From positions 1-46,737 of the IMG/VR virus record IMGVR_UViG_3300033153_007131: a stretch of DNA of 46,737 bases; one strand, 5' to 3'. The first letter of the stretch is position 1. Every line of letters begins with the position of its first letter. The notes below the pieces were generated by a model. It ran no database searches. It had not been told where the DNA came from and worked only from the letters and a program-made list of their open reading frames with translations. A program made the position numbers and the translations under genes. Below, piece by piece: positions 40,853-46,737 of the stretch. This stretch comes from a virus.

Positions 40853-43216
40853 GTGAAATATTGCGATATTAGAAACTATCACGATTTTTTAAAAATACGA
40901 AATGAACCAATCTATAATTACATTGATTATGGCAAGGTTGCTTTACCAACATTTAGCAATGATATCAATGAAAAAAAAATAGCTTATGACGGTTCAAATA
41001 TATTGTTTGATTATCAAAAATATATTGTTTCAGTTGCGATGGTTCGGCAGAGATTTGCGGTTTTTGCTGATGCTGGCCTCGGGAAAACTTTTATATTTCT
41101 TGAGTGGTTAAATCATATTGATAAATTAAATCAGCAATCTAAATTTTACGAAGGTATGCGTTTTATAATATGTGCGCCTAATCTTATCGTTCCGCAAATA
41201 ATAAAAGAATCTGAAAAGATAGATCTTGATTATAAATTACATGATGCAAGATATAATTTTGATTCTTTTTTACAATCAAAAGAGCCTGGGTGTGCCGTTA
41301 TAAACCATCATAAGTTTTTACGTGAAAGAGATTTATCATCTATAGATGCCTTTGTTTTAGACGAATCAAGTATACTAAAATCTGATATAGGTACAATAGG
41401 CAACAATTTAATAAACTCGGTTAAATCCATTAATTGGATAATGGCGTGTTCTGCCACTCCTGCACCGAATGATAGAACTGAGTATGCAAGTCACGCCGTA
41501 TTTTTAAAATATTATAAAACAAGGGAAGAATTCTTATCTAACTTTTTTATAAATGATGGATCTAAAAAGTTCATGCGATTAAAGCCCCTGGCCTATGATG
41601 AATTTTATAAAAATATGGCTTTCTGGTCGATCTACGTTAAATCACCTGTGAATTTTGGATTTGAAAAGAAAATTGAACTACCACCAATTAATTTTAATGT
41701 TGAAAAAATAGATTATACAGACCAACAGTACAACGCAATAAAATCACTTGATAACGGAGGTGATTTATTATTATTTGATGATATGTCTGGAATGCACAAA
41801 AGAAAACGAATAGCTCAAATTTCACGAGGGTTTGATTATAAAACTAAAAAAAGATATGAGAGCAATAAGATAAAAAGAATAGTAGATATTGTAATACTTG
41901 ATCATTTAAATGATCAAGTGCTGGTCTGGGTTGAGTTTGATCTTGAAGGCGAATTACTTGCTGAAAAAATAGAAGGTGCAGGTATTCTTGACGGTAAAAT
42001 GGATAATGAAAAAAGGGAATCAATAATTCTTGATTTTATTAACGGTGATCTTCGTGTTTTAATTACAAAACCGTCTCTAGTTGGATTTGGCTTAAATTTT
42101 CAGTTTTGTACTAATGTTGTTTTTTCTGGGATAACCGATAGTTATGAATCGTTTTACCAGGCAATAAAGCGTTGTCACAGGTTCGGGATTAAGAAAAAAT
42201 TAAATTGTTATATTCCAATAACGGAAGGGGAAAATGTTATGTATGGCAATATTATGAATAAGGCTAAAAAAATAGAACTAGATCAACATTTGCAAGAGGC
42301 AAGATTTAAAAATCAATATGACCAATTTGTTTATGAAAATGAAAATATTACACTAACTCACGAATTATTTGAAACTAAAAACTGTAAAGTTTTTCATGAT
42401 GATTGCATTTTGGGAATGAAAGAACTTAATAAAGAAAGCATTGATTTATCAATTTTCAGTCCACCGTTCAGATCACTATATGTATATACAAGCTCTAATC
42501 ACGACCTGGCAAATTGTAAAAATCAGGAATTTGAATTTGAAACAGGTTTTAAGTTTTTTTGTGAAGAATTGTTCAGGGTAATGAAAACGGGGCGAATGAC
42601 CTGCTGTCATTTACAGCAATTAACCTACACGCTTGCAAGTTTTGGGAGACTGGGATTAAGAGATTTTAGGGGAAAAATAATCGAATTATTTGAAAAAGCA
42701 GGTTTTTGGTATTATGGTGAATTTGTTATATCGAAAAACCCTCAGGCGGTAGCAATTAGGACAAACGCCCATAGTTTGATGTTTGCTACATTGAAGCGCG
42801 ATTCGAGCAGATTGGCACCATGTTTCAACGACATGGTTTTGATATTCAAAAAACCAGGCAATCCAGAAGTTCCAGTATTACCGCTTGAAAATGGAGAATA
42901 TAATCATGAAGAATGGATACGTGACGCGTGTGGAATTTGGACAGACATAAGAGAATCAGATGTTTTACAGGCTAGAAATAAATTAGGAAATGAAGAAAAG
43001 CACTTATGTGCATTACAAACAGAGGTTATCAGAAGGCTTATGAAACTATATTCTAATCCGGGAGAATTGGTTTTAGACCCCTTTTCTGGTATTGGGTCAA
43101 GTGGTTATATTGCAACTGAGTTAAAAAGAAACTATATAGGATATGAAGTAAATCAAAATTATTTCAATATAACTAAAAAATATATTACAGCAAATCATCA
43201 AGAAAGTTTAATTTAA
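40853..43216 (+). CDS. SNF2-type helicase fused to beta-class DNA methyltransferase
   Basis: A 787-residue fusion beginning with GTG behind AAGGAGG. Helicase part: Walker A DAGLGKT at 73-79, DExx-type LDESS at about 169-173, SAT at 200-202, and motif VI QAIKRCHRFG from 436, with FINGDLRVLITKPSLVGFGL before it. These fit the SNF2 translocase family. Methyltransferase part, from about 515: SPPF at 536-539 (motif IV) and, much later, DPFSGIGSSG at 742-751 (motif I). This is the circularly permuted beta-class order, probably N4-cytosine or N6-adenine. The two domains may self-protect DNA while translocating. No nuclease domain is visible, unlike typical type I or ISP restriction enzymes. Confidence 0.88.
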   Translation: MKYCDIRNYHDFLKIRNEPIYNYIDYGKVALPTFSNDINEKKIAYDGSNILFDYQKYIVSVAMVRQRFAVFADAGLGKTFIFLEWLNHIDKLNQQSKFYEGMRFIICAPNLIVPQIIKESEKIDLDYKLHDARYNFDSFLQSKEPGCAVINHHKFLRERDLSSIDAFVLDESSILKSDIGTIGNNLINSVKSINWIMACSATPAPNDRTEYASHAVFLKYYKTREEFLSNFFINDGSKKFMRLKPLAYDEFYKNMAFWSIYVKSPVNFGFEKKIELPPINFNVEKIDYTDQQYNAIKSLDNGGDLLLFDDMSGMHKRKRIAQISRGFDYKTKKRYESNKIKRIVDIVILDHLNDQVLVWVEFDLEGELLAEKIEGAGILDGKMDNEKRESIILDFINGDLRVLITKPSLVGFGLNFQFCTNVVFSGITDSYESFYQAIKRCHRFGIKKKLNCYIPITEGENVMYGNIMNKAKKIELDQHLQEARFKNQYDQFVYENENITLTHELFETKNCKVFHDDCILGMKELNKESIDLSIFSPPFRSLYVYTSSNHDLANCKNQEFEFETGFKFFCEELFRVMKTGRMTCCHLQQLTYTLASFGRLGLRDFRGKIIELFEKAGFWYYGEFVISKNPQAVAIRTNAHSLMFATLKRDSSRLAPCFNDMVLIFKKPGNPEVPVLPLENGEYNHEEWIRDACGIWTDIRESDVLQARNKLGNEEKHLCALQTEVIRRLMKLYSNPGELVLDPFSGIGSSGYIATELKRNYIGYEVNQNYFNITKKYITANHQESLI

Positions 43217-43290
43217 ATTGACCTCACGACAAAATAAATATATAGTTAATTATCATATTGTTTCCTTATAAGTGTTTATTATTTCTATTT

Positions 43291-43330
43291 GGGGGGCTGT
43301 AGAAATTTCTCGGCCTCCCTTGTTTTTTTC
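43291..43330 (+). terminator. Rho-independent terminator 1
   Basis: Stem GGGGGGC (43291-43297) with GCCTCCC (43313-43319), including one G-T pair; the loop contains a small palindrome AGAAATTTCT. It is followed by a T-rich run at 43320-43329. It closes the helicase-methyltransferase transcript. Confidence 0.75.
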
Positions 43331-43359
43331 TTTACAAAATGCAATTTCTTACGTATAAC
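43331..43359 (+). promoter_or_regulatory. Promoter between two terminators
   Basis: TTTACA (43331-43336), 17-base spacer, TATAAC (43354-43359). It would start an RNA near 43366. Confidence 0.55.
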
Positions 43360-43365
43360 GAGAGT

Positions 43366-43502
43366 AAATTTAAGTTAAATATAAAATGACCAGCACAATT
43401 AAGATTAAAAATTTTTTATATATATTTTGCTAAATCTGTGTTTAGGTTTTTGCAAAAAACTAAGGGCTGGGTTATCTCGCTGGTCGCCTGGCCCTTTTTT
43501 TT
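43366..43502 (+). ncRNA. Candidate structured small RNA or leader
   Basis: A short transcript predicted from the promoter at 43331-43359 to terminator 2. Segments that can pair: GACCAGC (43388-43394) with GCTGGTC (43479-43485, in the loop of terminator 2, so a pseudoknot or a competing fold is possible); AGATT near 43403 with AATCT near 43433; and a GTTTTTGCAAAAAC palindrome near 43446-43459. No ORF of more than a few codons with a ribosome site is obvious. Could be a phage regulatory RNA or an attenuator for the next genes. Confidence 0.4.
43462..43502 (+). terminator. Rho-independent terminator 2
   Basis: AAGGGC (43462-43467) with GCCCTT (43491-43496), a 23-base loop and a T run at 43495-43502. 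It lies just before the replication-type genes and may be read through or antiterminated. Confidence 0.75.
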
Positions 43503-43538
43503 GTGGCGTTTGTCATAGAAAAATAAAGGAAAACCAAA

Positions 43539-44327
43539 TTGGCTAAAAAACGATTAATTGAAACTGCAATATGGAAAGATAAGTGGTTCAGAAAATTAAG
43601 CCGCGATACTAGAGAAATATATTTATTTCTCTTATCTGGCCCAGACACATTGGAATCCGGTTTCGTTGAAATGCCAGATGAAATATTGAAAGCGTATTTA
43701 CCCCATGTTAAAAATATTGGAAAAGCACGAAAAGAATTATATCCAAAAATACAATTTGACGATAAGCAAGATTTATACTTAATGGTTAAGTTTTATGAAA
43801 AAAATTGTAAGTCTCCAAAAATGATAAAACCGGCGTTAAATGATTTAGAAAAATTTAAAAATTCTAGGCTTGTTGTTGTGTTCTGCGATAAGTATGCGTA
43901 TATTAAAGAATTTAAGCTTTTTTTAGATACCCTATGCCATACCCTACCGATACGCTGTAGTGATAATGAACAAGAACAAGAACAAGATAATGAAAATGAT
44001 AATATATTAAATAAGAATATTGATAGAAATAAAAACAAGAAAATAATTTTCAATTCTGCGATTTTAAAGTTTGATAATATAACTCCTAATAAAAAAGAAT
44101 TTTGGGAAAAAACGTACCCAGCTGTTAACATAGATCAAGAATTAATGCGAATGGTCGCCTGGATAATTGCTAACCCGACAAAGAAAAAATCAAACTACGA
44201 AAGGTTTATTAATAATTGGCTTGTAAAAGAACAAGACAAGCCACGGAACAATAACTATCAACAAACAGAATGGGTTGATTTTGACAATAAAAATATGGAG
44301 AACTTAAATGACGCAAGACCAATTTAA
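43539..44327 (+). CDS. Replication-initiation-like protein
   Basis: A 262-residue protein with a TTG start preceded by AAAGGA. The N-terminal 100 residues (KWFRKLSRDTREIYLFLLSG, then GFVEMPDEILKAYLPHVKNI) have the winged-helix pattern of phage replisome-organiser proteins. A Gln/Glu/Asn-rich linker (DNEQEQEQDNENDN) follows and the C-terminal half (ANPTKKKSNYERFINNWLVK) resembles DnaD-like tails that contact helicase. It is followed at once by the gene at 44308. Assignment is moderate. Confidence 0.7.
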   Translation: MAKKRLIETAIWKDKWFRKLSRDTREIYLFLLSGPDTLESGFVEMPDEILKAYLPHVKNIGKARKELYPKIQFDDKQDLYLMVKFYEKNCKSPKMIKPALNDLEKFKNSRLVVVFCDKYAYIKEFKLFLDTLCHTLPIRCSDNEQEQEQDNENDNILNKNIDRNKNKKIIFNSAILKFDNITPNKKEFWEKTYPAVNIDQELMRMVAWIIANPTKKKSNYERFINNWLVKEQDKPRNNNYQQTEWVDFDNKNMENLNDARPI

Positions 44328-44835
44328 GATAGCAATTAAACGTTTGAAGATGTCTTTTCCTAGGACAATATTTAAAATTGATCCGATCGGTAAAATATCA
44401 ATGGAGGCAGCACAGCTTTTTGATGATTTTAAATCTGTTAGCGATGATGATTTTTATCGAGCTTGTGAACGTTTCAGATTTACAATAAAAACATTAAACG
44501 GGCCAACCACGGCAGATTTTTATGACTTGCTTGGATCAAAACTTAACCAAGATAAAATAAAATATTCTTGCGATGAATTTAATTGCATCAATGGCATAAT
44601 TGAAGTTGCAAAATCAGCGGATGAATGGAATGGCAGGCAAGTCCAGGATAAAAGATTGTGCCCAAATGGATACTGTACGGGGCGAAAATATTATAAGCAG
44701 TTCTATGCTGCTAAATATTTTGACCGAGCGCAAGATGAATTCATGCTTCACGAACTTTTAGATAAAAAAATATATCATATAGAAGAAAGAAATATTAAAA
44801 AATTAGCTAGATCTGTCGGAAAAGGTGTAAAATGA
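44308..44835 (+). CDS. Replication-associated protein, possibly helicase-loader-like
   Basis: A 175-residue protein overlapping the previous gene by 20 bases. Residues 1-75 form a helical domain (FKIAIKRLKMSFPRTIFKID, DFYRACERFRFTI, then TTADFYDLLGSKL) like the front of loader proteins. The C-terminal half includes CPNGYCTGRKYY and is basic. The role with the upstream initiator is inferred from order. No ATPase motif. Confidence 0.6.
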   Translation: MTQDQFKIAIKRLKMSFPRTIFKIDPIGKISMEAAQLFDDFKSVSDDDFYRACERFRFTIKTLNGPTTADFYDLLGSKLNQDKIKYSCDEFNCINGIIEVAKSADEWNGRQVQDKRLCPNGYCTGRKYYKQFYAAKYFDRAQDEFMLHELLDKKIYHIEERNIKKLARSVGKGVK

Positions 44836-44981
44836 AACAAGTTACAGCATTAAAAAGATACTGTTTCAAGTGCCCAGTTTGTAAAGAGTGGACAGTTGTT
44901 GACGAAAATATAAGCCACGTTGGCATGATTCTAGTGTGTGACCACTGCGGCAATACATGCCAGTTGAAGGATATAAAATAA
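44832..44981 (+). CDS. Small zinc-ribbon protein (49 residues)
   Basis: Frame MKQVTALKRYCFKCPVCKEW, then TVVDENISHVGMILVCDHCG and NTCQLKDIK. CPVC and CDHC pairs form a zinc ribbon. It overlaps the upstream stop (ATGA). Confidence 0.65.
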   Translation: MKQVTALKRYCFKCPVCKEWTVVDENISHVGMILVCDHCGNTCQLKDIK

Positions 44982-45023
44982 AAAAAGTTACTCATAAATA
45001 AAAATCGTGTTATAACTAAATAT

Positions 45024-45257
45024 ATGGAACTTCAAATAATTACTTGGTCTGCTGGCGGGTTGATTGCTCTTTTTATGTTACTGCTGCAACGATCCTACAG
45101 GGCACGCGATACTTTCGAGAAAAGAATCAAGGAAGATATCGAAAACATAAATATTAAAATTATAGAAATTGAGAAAAGCATTATCAGACTTGAAATGACA
45201 CTTAAAAATATGCGACAAGATGGTTGTGAAATGCATAATAAAAAAAATAATTCTTGA
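45024..45257 (+). CDS. Small membrane protein with coiled coil, XhlA-like layout
   Basis: A 77-residue protein with a hydrophobic N terminus (LQIITWSAGGLIALFMLLLQ, residues 3-22) and a helical remainder with Ile/Leu heptads (IENINIKIIEIEKSIIRLEM). The layout matches XhlA-type membrane-associated lysis or anchoring proteins, but orientation is reversed relative to some. Function unproven. Its TGA overlaps the minus-35 box of the next promoter. Confidence 0.55.
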   Translation: MELQIITWSAGGLIALFMLLLQRSYRARDTFEKRIKEDIENINIKIIEIEKSIIRLEMTLKNMRQDGCEMHNKKNNS

Positions 45258-45282
45258 CAAAGTATAATAAGTTTATTAAGTT
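45254..45282 (+). promoter_or_regulatory. Promoter upstream of the late-leading genes
   Basis: TTGACA (45254-45259), 17-base spacer, TAAGTT (45277-45282); TATAAT lies at 45263-45268. The same TTGACA-17-TAAG pattern occurs at 39709. With the TAAGTT box, transcription would begin at or within a few bases of the ATG at 45292 (leaderless). Confidence 0.5.
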
Positions 45283-45291
45283 GTTTTTATT

Positions 45292-45489
45292 ATGCAAAAC
45301 CCCGGACGCAAAACTGGAAATGTGGCGCTTGTATCTACACAGGTCAACAAACGCAATCACGAGTATCTATGTTTTCGCGCTTTTCATGAAAAAAGGACAA
45401 TCACTTCAGTGCTAAATGAAATTATTAAAATTTACCAAAAGGAACATAAACATGAGGGGAAAAATAAGACTATTTCTCGCTGGGCGTGA
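45292..45489 (+). CDS. Ribbon-helix-helix-like small protein
   Basis: A 65-residue protein. VALVSTQVNKRNHEYLCFRA, then FHEKRTITSVLNEIIKIYQK is a strand-helix-helix pattern as in RHH regulators. No ribosome site precedes it. It may be the first gene of the operon that leads through ParB, radical SAM and terminase to the structural genes, and so a control gene. Confidence 0.6.
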   Translation: MQNPGRKTGNVALVSTQVNKRNHEYLCFRAFHEKRTITSVLNEIIKIYQKEHKHEGKNKTISRWA

Positions 45490-45754
45490 TATGTTGATAG
45501 GACAGGTAATTGACGCAAAGGCAAGCTATGCCATTCTCAGACAGCCGCGCTCCGTTGAGATATCGCAAGGCCGTACTGAAAAAGAAGTGAGTGTTAATTT
45601 TAAACGCATTGCGTTCTTGAAAAACGGTGGTAAATATCGAATGTCTCTTACTAATGTTGACATTGTAGAGCCCGAAGAAGAGCTATTGGCGGGTTATAAG
45701 CGTTCAGTTAGCGGTGTTAGTATCGTGCAGCCGAAAGGTTTGGTGACAGTATAA
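45452..45754 (+). CDS. Small beta-rich protein, unknown
   Basis: A 100-residue protein starting at 45452 (MRGKIRLFLAGRDMLIGQVI), chosen because AAGGA lies 8 bases upstream; the earlier in-frame ATG is inside the previous gene without a site. Alternating strands and glycine turns suggest a compact beta-barrel-like fold. No family recognised. Confidence 0.6.
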   Translation: MRGKIRLFLAGRDMLIGQVIDAKASYAILRQPRSVEISQGRTEKEVSVNFKRIAFLKNGGKYRMSLTNVDIVEPEEELLAGYKRSVSGVSIVQPKGLVTV

Positions 45755-45757
45755 TAA

Positions 45758-46384
45758 ATGAAAAAAACTATCGAAATAAAATGCAAAGCTGCCGATACCC
45801 TGGAACTAGAAAAACTCACTGAATTGCAAGGTAACCTAAAAGATTTGTCTAATGAAAATTATGAGAAATTGAAAAACCAGATACTAACTCATGGATTTTC
45901 TTTCCCTTTCCATGTTTGGAAAAACAGTAATAAAAATTATATTTTAGATGGCCATCAAAGGCGGCGTGTCGTAAGTAAGTTACAGTCGGAAGAGGGCTAT
46001 TATATACCGAAACTTCCCGTAAGTTATATTGAAGCAGAAAATAAAAAAGAGGCAAAAGAGAAATTACTAGCTTGCTTATCTGAATATGGCAACATGACCC
46101 CATACGGCCTTTATGAATTTATGGGCGAGGATATTGATTTTTCAGAGCTTGATAATTTTCGATTGCCTGAGATTGATATTGATAAGTTTGAGTCGGAGTT
46201 TTTCGGAGGGCATAATGTTGATGGCGGGGGAGTTGCGGACGGCGTTGTTCCATATAAGGGTGACAACATAAGGGTTAGATTGTTTTTTCATCCTGGACTA
46301 TGGATAGGGAAACGAGAAGAAGTATTGATGATTATTGAAAAAATGAAAAAGACTTATGATTGTGAAGTCAAAATCGACGATTAA
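45758..46384 (+). CDS. ParB-like nuclease-domain protein
   Basis: A 208-residue protein with a ParB/Srx-type core: LQGNLKDLSNENYEKLKNQI, THGFSFPFHVWKNSNKNYIL, and DGHQRRRVVSKL (DGHQRR is the characteristic motif), then a C-terminal acidic region. ParB-like domains in phages are found near packaging and DNA-modification genes and can bind or cleave DNA or use a nucleotide. It overlaps the start of the radical-SAM gene by 29 bases and may act with it. Exact activity unknown. Confidence 0.85.
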   Translation: MKKTIEIKCKAADTLELEKLTELQGNLKDLSNENYEKLKNQILTHGFSFPFHVWKNSNKNYILDGHQRRRVVSKLQSEEGYYIPKLPVSYIEAENKKEAKEKLLACLSEYGNMTPYGLYEFMGEDIDFSELDNFRLPEIDIDKFESEFFGGHNVDGGGVADGVVPYKGDNIRVRLFFHPGLWIGKREEVLMIIEKMKKTYDCEVKIDD

Positions 46385-46737
46385 AATAGGCTATTGTGGT
46401 TTTGGGCGTGATAACTTCAATTACGGTCTTGCTCTTTGCCTTTCATTGTGTGTCACTTATGAGAAATATCAAGTTTCTCCGAAAACCGTTAAGTATGTTG
46501 ACGTGTTATTGTTCTCTTGTTTTTGGTGGGAACATATATATCTGCTTGCAGATTTTTTAAGAAAGGCAAATATAAACCCAGAAAAGAAAAGCGGCAGGCC
46601 AGTTATTATTATAGGTGGGTTTAATACGTTTAATCCCGTTCCATTTTCTTGTTATGCCGATTATGTTGTTATTGGCGATGGTGAGGAGGTCTTACCGAAT
46701 CTATTGTCTTTTATATACGGCCCGACAAAAGATTTAC
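46356..46737 (+). CDS. Radical SAM protein, N-terminal part (continues at window start)
   Basis: The frame starts at ATG 46356 (MIVKSKSTIKIGYCGFGRDN), overlaps the ParB-like gene by 29 bases, and runs off the window end, continuing at base 3 of the window to 1139. GTG at 46362 is an alternative start. This part carries the Rossmann-type domain: VDVLLFSCFWWEHIYLLADF, PVIIIGGFNTFNPVPF and ADYVVIGDGEEVLPNLL. The total is about 468 residues after joining at the repeat. Confidence 0.82.
   Translation, partial: MIVKSKSTIKIGYCGFGRDNFNYGLALCLSLCVTYEKYQVSPKTVKYVDVLLFSCFWWEHIYLLADFLRKANINPEKKSGRPVIIIGGFNTFNPVPFSCYADYVVIGDGEEVLPNLLSFIYGPTKDL
46624..46737. repeat. Right copy of 114-bp terminal direct repeat
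   Basis: Identical to bases 1-114. One copy should be removed for a circular map, leaving 46623 bases. Confidence 0.95.

Larger units (their letters stand above)
43217..43538 (+). other. Intergenic region with two terminators and an internal promoter
   Basis: The 322 bases without a gene hold terminator 1 (43291-43330), a promoter (43331-43359), an AT-rich stretch with paired segments (43360-43460) and terminator 2 (43462-43502). The AT-rich part could also contribute to a replication origin, because replication-type genes follow, but I see no iterons. Confidence 0.7.

Noticed and set aside
45758-46737. Known thymidine hypermodification pathway
   Set aside because: ParB-like and radical-SAM genes alone do not make it. 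I see no thymidylate-synthase-like enzyme, kinase or pyrophosphorylase.
1-46737. Integrase, tRNA genes, prophage attachment site
   Set aside because: No recombinase frame with the catalytic residues of tyrosine or serine integrases was found, nor any cloverleaf-like segment in the intergenic regions. A lytic or non-integrating life cycle is more likely, although absence by eye is not proof.

Overview
The window is an essentially complete genome of a tailed phage with a contractile tail (myovirus morphology). The first 114 bases recur exactly as the last 114 (1-114 = 46624-46737), and one radical-SAM gene reads without interruption across that junction (start near 46356, stop at 1139). The map is therefore circular or terminally redundant, with an arbitrary cut. 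The sequence is AT-rich, uses some GTG and TTG starts, and packs genes tightly with many ATGA or short overlaps. I see no integrase, transposase, tRNA, rRNA or CRISPR array. The host cannot be fixed from sequence alone. The module set (DUF935 portal, Mu-F-like protein, DUF3383 sheath, DUF3277 tube, gp138-like spike) and a possible spanin-like envelope protein lean towards a Gram-negative host.

Layout. (1) About 45.3 kb through the junction to 27.4 kb, plus strand: a RHH-like regulator, a ParB-like protein and a radical-SAM enzyme lead directly into the terminase subunits, portal, Mu-F-like protein, a large XkdF-type fusion, scaffold-like protein, decoration protein and capsid. Neck proteins, sheath, tube, frameshifted tail chaperones, tape measure, baseplate, fibres and a holin-like protein follow. 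(2) 27.4-39.6 kb, minus strand: an accessory and recombination block with a VRR-NUC nuclease, small Cys-rich and membrane proteins, two more radical-SAM proteins, two YopX proteins sharing a recently duplicated segment, a DUF5675-like protein, a RecF/SbcC-like ATPase, an Ala-rich tetrapeptide-repeat protein, a RecT-like annealing protein and a RecE-like exonuclease. (3) A divergent control region (39.57-39.77 kb) with facing promoters and palindromes. (4) 39.77-45.3 kb, plus strand: small early genes, a SNF2-helicase/DNA-methyltransferase fusion, a terminator-flanked intergenic region with a candidate structured RNA, and replication-type genes.

Most notable points. The 859-residue XkdF-type protein carries, upstream of its protease-like domain, a nucleotidyltransferase-like signature, a uracil-DNA-glycosylase-like domain and a LigD phosphoesterase-like domain. 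Three distinct radical-SAM proteins occur in one 46.6-kb phage. A related beta domain is inserted in both the tail sheath and baseplate J. The tail chaperone has a T TTT TTC minus-one slip site. A possible structured RNA lies between two terminators. Several genes shorter than 60 codons (zinc ribbons, RHH-like proteins, tiny membrane peptides) are described here with coordinates.
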